NCBI GenBank assembly: GCA_036498565.1
Contig: DASYFG010000003.1
Span: 1 to 64,000 of the forward strand
DNA from: DASYFG01 sp036498565
GTDB taxonomy: Bacteria > Bacillota > Bacilli > Lactobacillales > Lactobacillaceae
Direction of reading: 5' to 3'
DNA length: 64,000 bases
In this document: piece by piece, positions 25,186-33,420 of the stretch
Position numbering within the stretch: position 1 is the first letter of the stretch
Layout: every line of letters starts with the position of its first letter
Translations under genes and position numbers: made by a program
Notes under the pieces: model-generated
Seen by the model: only the letters and a program-made list of their open reading frames with translations
Told to the model about the DNA's origin: nothing
Databases searched by the model: none

Positions 25186-25938
25186 ATGGAAAACGTGGTC
25201 AAGGTGCGCGGATTGCGCCAAGTGTATCAAACAAAGGGCGCGCAGGATTATGAGGCGCTCAAAGGTATTGATTTAGACGTCCAAACGGGGGAGTTTGTGG
25301 CAATTATGGGACCGTCAGGTTCTGGAAAATCGAGTTTGTTGAATGTGTTAGCGACGTTGCAAACGCCCACCAGCGGGGAAGTTTTGGTCAATGGGCAAGA
25401 CATTACGCGACTTAGTGACAAGAAATTAGCTCAGTTTCGAGGGGAAACGCTGGGATTTATTTTTCAAGAATATAACTTGATTGAAAGTTTATCGGTGTAT
25501 GACAATATTGCTTTGCCGTTGGCGCTGCAACATTTTCCCGCCCCGGAAATTCAAACGCGCGTTAATCAAGTCGCGGCATTGTTGCATTTGACGGCGCAAT
25601 TAGACAAATTCCCAACCGCTTTATCGGGCGGGCAAAAACAACGAGTTGCAGCAGCCCGGGCCTTGGTTCATCAACCCAAATTGATTTTTGGTGACGAACC
25701 AACTGGGGCGTTGGATTCAGCCAATGCGCGTGAAATGATGCAATATTTGGCGGATATCAATGAGCAGTCTGGCATTTCGATTTTGTTGGTGACGCACGAT
25801 GCGTTCTCGGCTAGTTTTGCACAGAAAATTCATTTCTTGCGCGACGGTCAAATCACCGAAACACTCACGCGTGGTTCGCAGACACGAGACGCATTTTACG
25901 GGCAAATCTTAACGATGCTCGGGAATTTTAACGCGTGA
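25186..25938 (+). CDS. ABC transporter ATP-binding protein, BceA-like
   Basis: 250-aa ATPase of the MacB/BceA class. Walker A GPSGSGKSS, Q-loop FIFQEYNLIESL, signature LSGGQKQRVAAARAL, Walker B LIFGDEPTGALD, switch His in LLVTHDAFS. ATG 25186 has AAAGGGG 8 nt upstream; the GTG at 25180 is too close. A degenerate parS-like sequence (13 of 16 bases) lies at 25152-25167. With the 617-aa permease behind it this forms a BceAB-type pair, which in relatives handles peptide-antibiotic resistance. No histidine kinase or response regulator is adjacent. Confidence 0.9.
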   Translation: MENVVKVRGLRQVYQTKGAQDYEALKGIDLDVQTGEFVAIMGPSGSGKSSLLNVLATLQTPTSGEVLVNGQDITRLSDKKLAQFRGETLGFIFQEYNLIESLSVYDNIALPLALQHFPAPEIQTRVNQVAALLHLTAQLDKFPTALSGGQKQRVAAARALVHQPKLIFGDEPTGALDSANAREMMQYLADINEQSGISILLVTHDAFSASFAQKIHFLRDGQITETLTRGSQTRDAFYGQILTMLGNFNA

Positions 25939-25949
25939 GGTGACGGCTG

Positions 25950-27803
25950 ATGATGACAAAATTAGCATTTGCGACGCTAAAATATCGGCGAAAAGACTTC
26001 GTGGTCTTGTTTACCGGTTTGTTGGTGGCCGTGGCAATCTTTGCGATGTTTAGCACGTTAGCGCATAATGAGGCGTTTTTGAAAGGCAACACGCCGCTGG
26101 GCATGATTGTGTTCATTTTTTACTTTGGGCAGGTCTTGCTGGGGGGCATGACGCTGGTTTATTTGAATTTTGCGAACCGTTTTTTGTTGCAATTGCGGCA
26201 ACGCGAATACGGTTTGTTGATGATGTTAGGCGCTACCAAAGGCCAAGTCGGTCAATTATTGCTACGCGAAACGTTACTCATCGGCGGTGTTTCGCTGGTG
26301 TTTGGTAGTTTAATTGGTGTTGGTTTAAGTTGGCTGGCTGGTCAAATTTTAACGCAGCTTCTGCACACGCCGTTGTCCAATTGGCAAATCATCAACGGCG
26401 ATGGGCTGCTGGTGACCGTTATTTTCTTTGTGGGTGTTTTTCTGCTCAGCGGTCTGTGGAATAGTTGGCGTTTGCATCGCACTAATGTGCAACAATTGCT
26501 GGTCGCAGATGAACAAGCGGAAGCTTTGCCGAAATTCACGCCGTTACAGGCGATTTTGGGCGTGGCGGGCATCGTGATTTTGGTGGCGAGCTTTTATGTG
26601 CTGGCCAGCGTTAAGCACACGGGGATGTTCGGTTTGGTCACGGCAACGATTTTGAATGTGCTAGGAACGTATTGGGTGACGAGTGCGGCTTTGACACTGA
26701 TTTTGACGCGTTTGCAACGATTGAATGCCAGTTATCATGGGTTACGGCGTTTTACTTTGGGGCAATTGTTGTTTCGTTTGGCGGCGTTCAAACGGATTTT
26801 GACGATTGTGACCGTGATGTTTGCCCTGGCGTTAGGCGCGTTGAGTGTCGGCCGTGGTTTTCAGCTGGTCATTCCGTTGTATACGAACAGCCAAGCGGCT
26901 TACACGTTGAGTTTGCATGAGCCTACTGCCAAAGATGCGCGGCGCGTGGCCGAATTAACGGGGAAAGTGACAAGTCAGACCTATCATTACAAAATCAATG
27001 AGCAAGGTTTGGTCAGCTGGCGCGCGTCGGAATTTGACGCACAGCCGTTGCCAGTCGTGCAGGGTGATCCGCAAACGATTTTGGCATCTGGTCATCCTGA
27101 GCGCTATCACCGAACTGTGACCAGTGCTGGCTTGGCCAAGCAGGACCGGTACTTGCATGACTTTAGCTGGCAAACAGCTTTGAATTATGACAAAAAAGCG
27201 CAAGTGGCGTATCTTAACAAAGTCCGTGAACCACAACTGCTAACCGATAAAAAATTCAGCAAAATAACTGGACGCACCCGCACCATACAGTTGCTTGAAG
27301 TGGTAGATGTCGATGCGAACCGTGCTGTTTTGGACAAAATCAGTGCGGCCCAAGCGCAACGTTTGGGAGTTAAAACCATGGATTTGGACGGGGCTTATCC
27401 GTTCCAAAGCCTGCTGACGACGTTGTATGGCGGCTTGGAATTCTTGGGATTCTTCCTGGCCATCGCCTTTTTGATGATGTTGGCTAGCACCTTGATGTTC
27501 AAAGTGTTGAGCAATGTGGCGTTAGATGCGCGCCGTTATCATATTTTGACGATGATTGGGGCGAGCCGTGGACAACGTCAGCGCGCTTTGCTTCTTGAAA
27601 TCGGCGTAATATTTGCGACACCACTGATTCTGGGTGGCTTGGATGTTTACTTTGGTTTGCCTGTGTTTAAGGAGTTCTTGCCAAATCCGTATTTGGGGTT
27701 GCCGAGCGCGGTTGTGGTGATTGGTGGTTTGTACGTGGCTTACTATGTTTTGACGGTTTGGTTGTATCAACGTTTGTTGCGTCAAGCGCAACGTCAAAAT
27801 TAA
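25950..27803 (+). CDS. FtsX-like ABC permease, BceB-like
   Basis: 617 aa with ten predicted membrane helices in the BceB layout: one N-terminal helix pair and two FtsX-type clusters. A large extracellular segment runs from about 310 to 480. Family-like features are REYGLLMMLGATKGQVGQ and the C-terminal ARRYHILTMIGASRGQRQ, which are the coupling regions facing the ATPase. Begins 11 nt after the ATPase gene. The extracellular domain is where substrate peptide sensing would occur. Function is inferred from the family. Confidence 0.88.
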   Translation: MMTKLAFATLKYRRKDFVVLFTGLLVAVAIFAMFSTLAHNEAFLKGNTPLGMIVFIFYFGQVLLGGMTLVYLNFANRFLLQLRQREYGLLMMLGATKGQVGQLLLRETLLIGGVSLVFGSLIGVGLSWLAGQILTQLLHTPLSNWQIINGDGLLVTVIFFVGVFLLSGLWNSWRLHRTNVQQLLVADEQAEALPKFTPLQAILGVAGIVILVASFYVLASVKHTGMFGLVTATILNVLGTYWVTSAALTLILTRLQRLNASYHGLRRFTLGQLLFRLAAFKRILTIVTVMFALALGALSVGRGFQLVIPLYTNSQAAYTLSLHEPTAKDARRVAELTGKVTSQTYHYKINEQGLVSWRASEFDAQPLPVVQGDPQTILASGHPERYHRTVTSAGLAKQDRYLHDFSWQTALNYDKKAQVAYLNKVREPQLLTDKKFSKITGRTRTIQLLEVVDVDANRAVLDKISAAQAQRLGVKTMDLDGAYPFQSLLTTLYGGLEFLGFFLAIAFLMMLASTLMFKVLSNVALDARRYHILTMIGASRGQRQRALLLEIGVIFATPLILGGLDVYFGLPVFKEFLPNPYLGLPSAVVVIGGLYVAYYVLTVWLYQRLLRQAQRQN

Positions 27804-27925
27804 ATTTTATCATTTTAATCACATTTAATTTTTATTTAATCTCGGCGCGCAATAATAAGAACATACCCAATAGCAATACCAGCCGCAAGGTTGATATTCT
27901 CCTCAAAAAATTTTTCATTCTCTGG

Positions 27926-27957
27926 CAAAAGGTACCTGGTGACAGGTACCTTTTGTT
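27926..27957 (+). terminator. terminator hairpin downstream of the BceB-like gene
   Basis: AAAAGGTACCTG paired with CAGGTACCTTTT around GTGA, a 12-bp perfect stem followed by GTTTTGG. It lies 122 nt after the permease stop. The AT-rich bases between (27804-27925) hold no gene I can support. Confidence 0.8.
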
Positions 27958-28009
27958 TTGGTGTGAAGACTGGTAGACTAGTAGATTGTAGGATATTAAA
28001 GGAGGAAAC

Positions 28010-28144
28010 GTGTTGCAGGGTTCGGCACGCTACTGTGGAAAATGGTTGCACGAAAAATCGCTTCGCGATTGTCCGCACAGCCACCTTCCACTCCGCGTCC
28101 CGTTTCGGCCTACGGTCGAAACCACCCTTCCACACTCTAGATAA
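28010..28144 (+). CDS. possible short leader ORF in front of menA (44 codons)
   Basis: A GTG at 28010 has a strong Shine-Dalgarno AAAGGAGG (27998-28005) 4 nt upstream. The frame stays open for 44 codons to TAA at 28142-28144, three bases before the menA ATG, and is in the same frame as menA. The peptide (VLQGSARYCGKWLHEK...) resembles nothing I know and is the translation of a structured repeat. It may be only a coupling device: ribosomes ending here could restart at menA, which lacks its own ribosome site. Confidence 0.4.
   Translation: MLQGSARYCGKWLHEKSLRDCPHSHLPLRVPFRPTVETTLPHSR
28034..28137 (-). repeat. structured palindromic element upstream of menA
   Basis: About 104 bp able to fold into two hairpins in either strand. 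The first joins GTGGAAAATGGTTG (28035-28048) with CAGCCACCTTCCAC (28078-28091), enclosing AATCGCTTCGCGATT. The second is GTTTCGGCC with GGTCGAAAC (28102-28122). The end CCACCCTTCCACA can also pair with the start, an alternative fold. Its G+C and pattern differ from the AT-rich flanks. It resembles repeat elements I recall from lactobacilli, but I could not verify that, and there is one copy here. Confidence 0.6.
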
Positions 28145-28147
28145 ATT

Positions 28148-29032
28148 ATGACACCAAAACAATTTTTTGATCTGGTTGAAATTCGCGTGGTGATTCCTAG
28201 CGTTGCGCCTTTGTTGGTAGGTGCGCTTTATGCGCCGTGGGCGTATGGGCATTTCAATTTGCTGAACACGTTGCTGATGTTTATTGCCGCGATGAGCGTG
28301 CATTTGGCGGTGAATACATTTAACCGTTATGAAGATAACAAACGGCAACAAGAAAATGAATTTTTGCGCGAAGAAGCTCGGGGTGAAGCCATCACGGACA
28401 AACAAGTGCTGTACGTCGCTGTTGTACTCGCCGTGATCGCCATTATTGCCGGCATCATTGTGGCGTTGCGCACCGACTGGATTACGTGGGTGATCGGCAT
28501 TGTCAGCTTCTTGATTGGTTATTTTTATTCTGCTGGGCCAAAGCCGATTACCAACACACCATTTGGAGAATTCTTCTCCGGGATTACGATGGGGTACGCC
28601 ATTTTCGTGGCGCAAGTTTATGTGAACACGCAAATTACGTTGAGTGGCATGATTTTGTTGCAATGGTTATTGGTGAGCTTGCCGTTGGTTTTGACGATTG
28701 GGGCAATTATGTTGGCCAACAACATTGCTGATTTTGATGAAGATCAAGCTAACCAACGCCACACGCTGGTTCATTATTTGGGCTTGGGACGCGCAAAAAC
28801 GATGTTTATTGCGTGGTATGTCGTGAGCTTCATCTCGATTTTGTTAGCGATTGTTCTCGGTTGGTTGCCGTTGACGAGTTTGGCAGTTTTGGTTTTGTTC
28901 CCGATTGTTTTGACCAACGCGCGTAAATTCACGGTGAACCCAAGCAAACGCGAAACGTTTATCTTAGCGATTAAAAATTTGGTTTTCGTGATGTTGGGCA
29001 TGGCCGTGACATTAGTCTTTGCTTTAATTTAA
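28148..29032 (+). CDS. menA: 1,4-dihydroxy-2-naphthoate prenyltransferase (UbiA family)
   Basis: Membrane prenyltransferase for menaquinone synthesis. 294 aa with eight to nine helices. The first Asp-rich site reads NTFNRYEDNKRQQ (family N-x-x-x-D-x-x-x-D) and the second is ANNIADFDEDQANQRHTL. No Shine-Dalgarno stands in front of the ATG: the nearest, at 27998, is separated by the structured element and a 44-codon ORF. No other men genes are in the window, so whether the pathway is complete is unknown. UbiA relatives that use other acceptors cannot be excluded. Confidence 0.85.
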   Translation: MTPKQFFDLVEIRVVIPSVAPLLVGALYAPWAYGHFNLLNTLLMFIAAMSVHLAVNTFNRYEDNKRQQENEFLREEARGEAITDKQVLYVAVVLAVIAIIAGIIVALRTDWITWVIGIVSFLIGYFYSAGPKPITNTPFGEFFSGITMGYAIFVAQVYVNTQITLSGMILLQWLLVSLPLVLTIGAIMLANNIADFDEDQANQRHTLVHYLGLGRAKTMFIAWYVVSFISILLAIVLGWLPLTSLAVLVLFPIVLTNARKFTVNPSKRETFILAIKNLVFVMLGMAVTLVFALI

Positions 29033-29035
29033 TCA

Positions 29036-29068
29036 AATGCGCTGCAACTGAGTTGCGGCGCATTTTTG
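29036..29068 (+). terminator. terminator after menA
   Basis: AATGCGCTGCAAC with GTTGCGGCGCATT (one G-T pair) around TGA, then T-run. Confidence 0.9.
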
Positions 29069-29117
29069 CTAGGGGGAAATATGCTATACTATTAAGAAAT
29101 ACCGGGAGGAGCCATCA

Positions 29118-30038
29118 ATGCGATTAGCAATTGTTGACCTCGGCAGTAATTCGGCGCGCATGGTTGTCGAAGAGTTAAATGCCGACGGCACGTACAAAGA
29201 ATTGATTCGCCGCAAACAAGACACGCGGATTGCCCAAAATATGGGTGAAGAAAAAATCCTCAAGCCAGAGCCAATCGCACGCACGATTGCCGCGCTCAAA
29301 GATTTTCAAGCCGTGTACGCTGATTATCACGTCGATGAAGTGCGCGCAATTACCACAGCGGCGGTACGCGAAGCCAAAAACCAAGCGAATTTTCTGGCAG
29401 CTGTTGCCGCACAAACGGGTTTGCAGTTCCAAGTTTTGACTGGGGATGAAGAGGCCTACTATGATTATTTGGGCGTGACGAGCACGCTTGCGGTGCACGA
29501 TGCGGTGATTTTGGACACGGGCGGCGCGTCGGTGGAAGTGATTGCCGTGCGAGATGGTAAGAATTTGGCGCAAGTTAGTTTGCCGTTTGGTGCGGTGAAT
29601 TTGTCGGAGCGGTTTGAACTGGCTGATGACATTCACGCCAAAAATTTGTTGGCTGCTAATCAACACGTGCGTGATTTGTACGAATCGCTGGACTGGTTGG
29701 TGAGTTTGCAGCAAGTGCCGGTTGTTTTGCTGGGCGGTGCGAACCGTTCTTTGGCCAAAATGAACCGCAGCGCGACGCATGAAGTCAACACCGACCAAAT
29801 TCACGGGTACGAAATGAGTGCACACACGATTACCAATTTGTTCGCCGAATTGATTCGTTTGCCACGTCATGAACGCGAAAAGTTGGCTGGTTTGGATAGC
29901 AACCGCGCCGATATCATTGTCAGCGGTTTGTTACCGTTGGTCAATTTGATTGAAATCGTGGCCGCACCAACCGTGATTTTTTCAGAAAGCGGCGTACGCG
30001 AAGGATTGATTGCAGAGGTTTTGGCAACACATGGCTGA
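29118..30038 (+). CDS. ppx: exopolyphosphatase, Ppx/GppA family
   Basis: Hydrolyses inorganic polyphosphate or pppGpp. 306 aa, a short member of the actin-like family with the phosphate loops VDLGSNSARMVV near the start and LDTGGASVEVI near residue 138, and LLGGANRSLAKM further on. It lacks the C-terminal HD-type extension of E. coli Ppx (about 510 aa). Its 3' end overlaps the HMG-CoA reductase start by 8 nt. Promoter -10 TATACT precedes GGGAGGAG. Confidence 0.9.
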   Translation: MRLAIVDLGSNSARMVVEELNADGTYKELIRRKQDTRIAQNMGEEKILKPEPIARTIAALKDFQAVYADYHVDEVRAITTAAVREAKNQANFLAAVAAQTGLQFQVLTGDEEAYYDYLGVTSTLAVHDAVILDTGGASVEVIAVRDGKNLAQVSLPFGAVNLSERFELADDIHAKNLLAANQHVRDLYESLDWLVSLQQVPVVLLGGANRSLAKMNRSATHEVNTDQIHGYEMSAHTITNLFAELIRLPRHEREKLAGLDSNRADIIVSGLLPLVNLIEIVAAPTVIFSESGVREGLIAEVLATHG

Positions 30039-31233
30039 ACAAAAATTTTATCAACTAACGCCGCAACAACGGCGCGCTCAGCTAAATTTTGATGATTCCG
30101 CCATTCCGGTGACGACGCAGCCAACCAGCCAATTAATTGAAAATTATTTGGGTGATTTCGCATTGCCGCTGGGGGTTGTGCCGAATTTGATCGTGGACGG
30201 ACGCAGTTTCGTGGTGCCGATGGTCACCGAAGAACCCAGCGTTGTTGCCGCGGCAAACAACGGTGCCAAGCATCTAAACGCAGGCGGTGGCGTGCAAACA
30301 AACGTTACCCAGCGTGACATGATTGGGCAATTATTATTTGAAGGCGCCTCAGCAGAAACACTAGAGGCGTTCATTGTTTCACGTGAAACACAGTTATTTG
30401 CCCGCGCCAAAGCTGCGCATCCAAGTATCGTCGCGCGTGGCGGCGGTTTAAAATCACTACGCGTCCGATCAGTTAGCGACACACAAATGAGTGTTGATTT
30501 TGTGGTCAACACGCAAGATGCGATGGGCGCAAACATCGTCAACACGATTGGCGAAGCGTTGACGCTAGAATTTGAGGCGTTTTCTGAGCAGTTGCTGGGT
30601 GTGATTTTGAGTAATTACGCAACGGAATCGCTGACGACTGCGCGTGTTAGCGTGCCGTTTGCCGTGCTTGGTGGACGTGAGGTGGCGCAGCGAATTGCGG
30701 CGTTATCACGCTTTGCGGCTAATGATGTTTATCGGGCAACGACGGAAAATAAGGGCGTGTTTAATGGTTTGGCCGCGGTTGTTTTGGCGACTGGCAACGA
30801 TTGGCGCGCTGTAGAAGCGGCTGGTCATGCTTATGCGGCTCGCGATGGCCAATATCGGGCGTTGACGCGCTGGTGGGTGGCAGATGATCAGTTGCAAGGC
30901 GAATTGACTTTACCGTTGGCTTTGGGCACGGTGGGCGGCTCAATTTCAGCTTTGCCACAGGCCAAAGCAAGTTTGGCATTGTTGGGCGAACCAGACGCAC
31001 CGACCTTGCGCAGTGTGGTGGCGGCCATTGGTTTGGCACAAAATTTAGCGGCGTTAAAAGCGATTGCCAATGGCGGCATTCAGCGTGGCCATATGCGCAT
31101 GCAATATCGGGCGTTGGCGCTTCAAATCGGGGCGACGAGCACGGAAGTTGACGCCGTGGTGGCACAATTACAAACGCACCCGGTGGTCAATGAAGCCGTC
31201 GCGCGCGAAATTTTAGCAGAAATACGGAAATAA
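30031..31233 (+). CDS. mvaA: hydroxymethylglutaryl-CoA reductase, class II
   Basis: Makes mevalonate from HMG-CoA for isoprenoids. 400 aa with class II signatures: ENYLG near the start, catalytic Glu in EEPSVVAAANN, DAMGANIVNTI, GTVGGSISALPQA, and C-terminal catalytic His in GGIQRGHMRMQ. ATG 30031 overlaps the ppx stop; an upstream in-frame start at 30010 is less likely. Class II enzymes were named for degradation in Pseudomonas, but in lactic acid bacteria they serve synthesis. parS3 lies within it and encodes VSRET. The next gene follows after 1 nt. Confidence 0.93.
   Translation: MAEQKFYQLTPQQRRAQLNFDDSAIPVTTQPTSQLIENYLGDFALPLGVVPNLIVDGRSFVVPMVTEEPSVVAAANNGAKHLNAGGGVQTNVTQRDMIGQLLFEGASAETLEAFIVSRETQLFARAKAAHPSIVARGGGLKSLRVRSVSDTQMSVDFVVNTQDAMGANIVNTIGEALTLEFEAFSEQLLGVILSNYATESLTTARVSVPFAVLGGREVAQRIAALSRFAANDVYRATTENKGVFNGLAAVVLATGNDWRAVEAAGHAYAARDGQYRALTRWWVADDQLQGELTLPLALGTVGGSISALPQAKASLALLGEPDAPTLRSVVAAIGLAQNLAALKAIANGGIQRGHMRMQYRALALQIGATSTEVDAVVAQLQTHPVVNEAVAREILAEIRK
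30375..30390. other. parS site 3, inside the HMG-CoA reductase gene
   Basis: Perfect TGTTTCACGTGAAACA within the coding region, read as IVSRET in that frame. Confidence 0.92.
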
Positions 31234-31234
31234 C

Positions 31235-32173
31235 ATGAATACAAAATTACAAAGTTTATTGGACGCCGTGAATGGCGTTTATCCGGGTGAAGTGTTGGTA
31301 CGCGTCGGCGCCCAAGCAAAAGGCGAGTGGCAGCCGGGAATGGTTGAGCAATCTGTTTTGGGCACGCGCTTGTTGGTAGAATTGCCGGACGCGACAGCAG
31401 CTGATTTTCAAATTGGTGACAGCTTGTTGCAAATGCTGTTGAGTTTTAACAATGCGGTGCCCCAGATTTTCTTTGCGCTGACATTTAATGAACAAGCACT
31501 CGACGAGCAGCTAATTGCTTATGCGACGCGACTTTATCAAACGGTGATGCACGCCATTACGTATCCTGAATTGGCAAAAAAAGACTTGTTGACCGCGGAT
31601 GTGAAACAAAGTTATCTAGCGGGCTTGCAAGCTGCCATCACGCCTGAAACTGGCGACATTGATGATGAAAGTTTGTGGCGCTTGGTGCATTTGTTAGACG
31701 CACAAGTATTATTTGCCAAAGACAAGGCCGTTTTGGCGGACTTGCAAACGGCCTATCCGTTGGCGTTTAAAGCGAGTGCGGATTTGATGGCGCCGATTTT
31801 AGCCGAAGACTTGACCCAAGGCCGTTTGGTACGCAAGCGCATCGTTGGTTTGTTTGCGGGTGTGGATGATGTTTTGACGAGTTGGGGTAAACCAACTTTG
31901 AACGCACGCGAATATGTGACGTTGAGCAGTGTGTTTTCTGAGCGGCAATTGAGTTTGCCGGTGAAGCAAGTGTTTGATATTTATCATTCGGAAATGTTGG
32001 ATTTCCGCACGCAAGCACGTGCTTTTGTCGGTTTGAATAAATCAGATCACCAAAATAGTTTCGCGGTTTCCGCACCGACTGACGGGCAATCGCCTGCCTT
32101 TTTCACGGAATTATACGCCTTGACGGTCAAAGAATTATTTGAACAATTGGGCTTGCCATATATGACACGATAA
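31235..32173 (+). CDS. conserved protein of unknown function (possibly IpaB/EvcA-annotated family)
   Basis: 312-aa soluble, acidic and mostly helical protein starting MNTKLQSLLDAVNGVYPGEVLVRVG, with no signal or membrane segment. I recall a lactobacillar family labelled IpaB/EvcA that neighbours HMG-CoA reductase, but I cannot confirm membership and the name says little about function. The ATG is 1 nt after the mvaA stop, so it is the third gene of ppx-mvaA-orf and is translationally coupled. No catalytic motif is apparent. Confidence 0.7.
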   Translation: MNTKLQSLLDAVNGVYPGEVLVRVGAQAKGEWQPGMVEQSVLGTRLLVELPDATAADFQIGDSLLQMLLSFNNAVPQIFFALTFNEQALDEQLIAYATRLYQTVMHAITYPELAKKDLLTADVKQSYLAGLQAAITPETGDIDDESLWRLVHLLDAQVLFAKDKAVLADLQTAYPLAFKASADLMAPILAEDLTQGRLVRKRIVGLFAGVDDVLTSWGKPTLNAREYVTLSSVFSERQLSLPVKQVFDIYHSEMLDFRTQARAFVGLNKSDHQNSFAVSAPTDGQSPAFFTELYALTVKELFEQLGLPYMTR

Positions 32174-32230
32174 AAGACGCAACGGAAAAGTTGGGCCTTT
32201 TTTGTTTCAAGTGGCGCCAAAATATGTTAA

Positions 32231-32252
32231 TATATGTTGTAAATAACATATA
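32231..32252. promoter_or_regulatory. inverted repeat upstream of the CDF exporter, candidate metal-repressor operator
   Basis: TATATGTT and AACATATA face each other across GTAAAT, touching the AAGGAG site of the next gene. An ATATGTT copy just upstream (32222-32228) repeats the half-site. The shape resembles ArsR/TetR-type sites that control zinc exporters. Confidence 0.6.
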
Positions 32253-32262
32253 AGGAGCCACC

Positions 32263-33147
32263 ATGGCACACGACCACATGCACAATTCAACGCCCGCGCA
32301 GACGCCGTATTTAATCGGCGCCGGTTTAAACACGGCTTTCATTATTGGTGAGATGATTTTTGCCAAAATCGCGCACTCGAGCGCGCTTTTTGCGGATGCC
32401 TTGCATAGTGTGAGTGACGTGGCGTCATTGTGTTTGGCGTGGGCGGCCGTGGCTGTTTTTGGCATTAAAGCTAGCAGTAAGCGCACGTACGGTTGGCACA
32501 ACACGACGATTTTGGCGAGTTTCGTCAATGCGGTGTTGTTGCTGGTTGCGGTGGCCGTGATTTGGTGGGAAGCGGTGGCCAAATTATTGGCTGGCGGCGC
32601 ACCGACGCAAGGTCTGACCGTGATGTGGGTGGCGTTGGTTGGGATCATCGTGAACTTTGTGGCGGCTCGATTTTTCAGTCATGACAAAGATGATTTGAAT
32701 GCGCGCGGGGCGTACGTGCATTTGCTGGCAGACGCTGGGGTGTCAGTTGGCGTGGTTGTTTCGGGTTTGTTAATCAAGTTGACGGATTGGTATTGGCTGG
32801 ATCCGGTTGTGTCGTTGCTAATTGGTCTGATTATTATCGTCACATCATGGGACATTTTCAAACAATCGTTGAATTTGTTGGTAAACGGCGTGCCTGCTGG
32901 CGTGGATGAGCCGGCCGTGGCGGCGTTTTTGACGGCCCAAGAGGATGTGTTGGGGATGCACGACTTGCACATTTGGGGTTTGTCGACGACTGAAGTGGCG
33001 CTGACCGTGCATTTGTTAGTGCCCGCTGGCAAACAACAACAGGTTTTGGATGACATTACCGCCCAATTACAAAGGCGCTTCCACATTCAACACCTCACCA
33101 TTCAGGTCGAAACCCAAAAACCAAACCACGAATATCACACGATTTAA
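32263..33147 (+). CDS. czcD: cation diffusion facilitator, zinc-type exporter
   Basis: Proton-coupled divalent metal exporter. 294 aa, six helices, His-containing N-terminus (MAHDHMHN). Metal-site pattern in TM2 is ALFADALHSVSD, and in TM5 VHLLADAGVSVGV, where the usual second Asp/Gly pattern is partly changed. The C-terminal ferredoxin-like domain is HDLHIWGLSTTEVALTVHL. Zn/Cd/Co specificity is inferred. Its regulator is not adjacent, but the inverted repeat upstream suggests control by metal. A terminator follows. Confidence 0.9.
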   Translation: MAHDHMHNSTPAQTPYLIGAGLNTAFIIGEMIFAKIAHSSALFADALHSVSDVASLCLAWAAVAVFGIKASSKRTYGWHNTTILASFVNAVLLLVAVAVIWWEAVAKLLAGGAPTQGLTVMWVALVGIIVNFVAARFFSHDKDDLNARGAYVHLLADAGVSVGVVVSGLLIKLTDWYWLDPVVSLLIGLIIIVTSWDIFKQSLNLLVNGVPAGVDEPAVAAFLTAQEDVLGMHDLHIWGLSTTEVALTVHLLVPAGKQQQVLDDITAQLQRRFHIQHLTIQVETQKPNHEYHTI

Positions 33148-33167
33148 CCTTTACAAAAACTATGCAC

Positions 33168-33194
33168 AAATGCCCTTTTAAGGGCATTTTTTTG
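33168..33194 (+). terminator. terminator after the CDF gene
   Basis: AAATGCCCTT paired with AAGGGCATTT, then seven T. Confidence 0.9.
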
Positions 33195-33195
33195 C

Positions 33196-33224
33196 TTGCA
33201 TTATTTTTTTGCAAGGTGTATTCT
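33196..33224 (+). promoter_or_regulatory. mntH promoter
   Basis: -35 TTGCAT (33196-33201), 17-nt spacer, -10 TATTCT (33219-33224). The start site would be near 33231, giving a leader of about 195 nt. Confidence 0.7.
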
Positions 33225-33230
33225 ATTTTA

Positions 33231-33420
33231 TGGCCTTAGAATTTAAGCGAGGCTAAAATCGAAAATCGCGCGGTTAGCTGTATGTGATAAGCTCATCATG
33301 GGGGCATGATGTGAAAGTTTTTATCACGGACTGTCTAACAGGCGCAACGTAGTTCTGCAATTAGTGCACACGAAAAGGGGAACGTAGTTTATTGATTGTA
33401 GGACTCCGTTGAAAAGGAGG
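33231..33420 (+). ncRNA. long structured 5' leader of mntH, candidate metal-sensing RNA
   Basis: The leader folds into a long interrupted stem spanning 33268-33345. GCGC pairs with GCGC, GTTAG (33273) with CTAAC (33335), GTGATAA (33284) with TTATCAC (33321), and CATCATG with CATGATG around GGGG. A direct repeat AACGTAGTT occurs at 33346 and 33381, and CAACG (33345) can pair with CGTTG (33417) to enclose the 3' half. Length and place fit a Mn or Mg riboswitch. The yybP-ykoY core GGGGAGUA is not seen, and the M-box match is only partial (GCGAGGCT), so I leave the class open. Confidence 0.55.

Noticed and set aside
27836..28663. Minus-strand open frame of 275 codons across the repeat and menA
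   Set aside because: It is antisense to menA and the structured element. The sequence is His/Arg/Asn-rich without any family look, and it lacks a ribosome site.
29175..29870. Minus-strand open frame of 231 codons inside ppx
   Set aside because: Antisense shadow; composition is His/Gln/Arg-rich as in the other false frames.
30031..31233. Reading the HMG-CoA reductase as degradative because it is class II
   Set aside because: Class II enzymes in lactic acid bacteria serve mevalonate synthesis, and no HMG-CoA lyase or catabolic gene is nearby.
33231..33420. Assigning the mntH leader to yybP-ykoY or M-box
   Set aside because: The conserved yybP-ykoY core GGGGAGUA is absent, and only a short block resembles the M-box. 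I report it as an unclassified structured leader instead.
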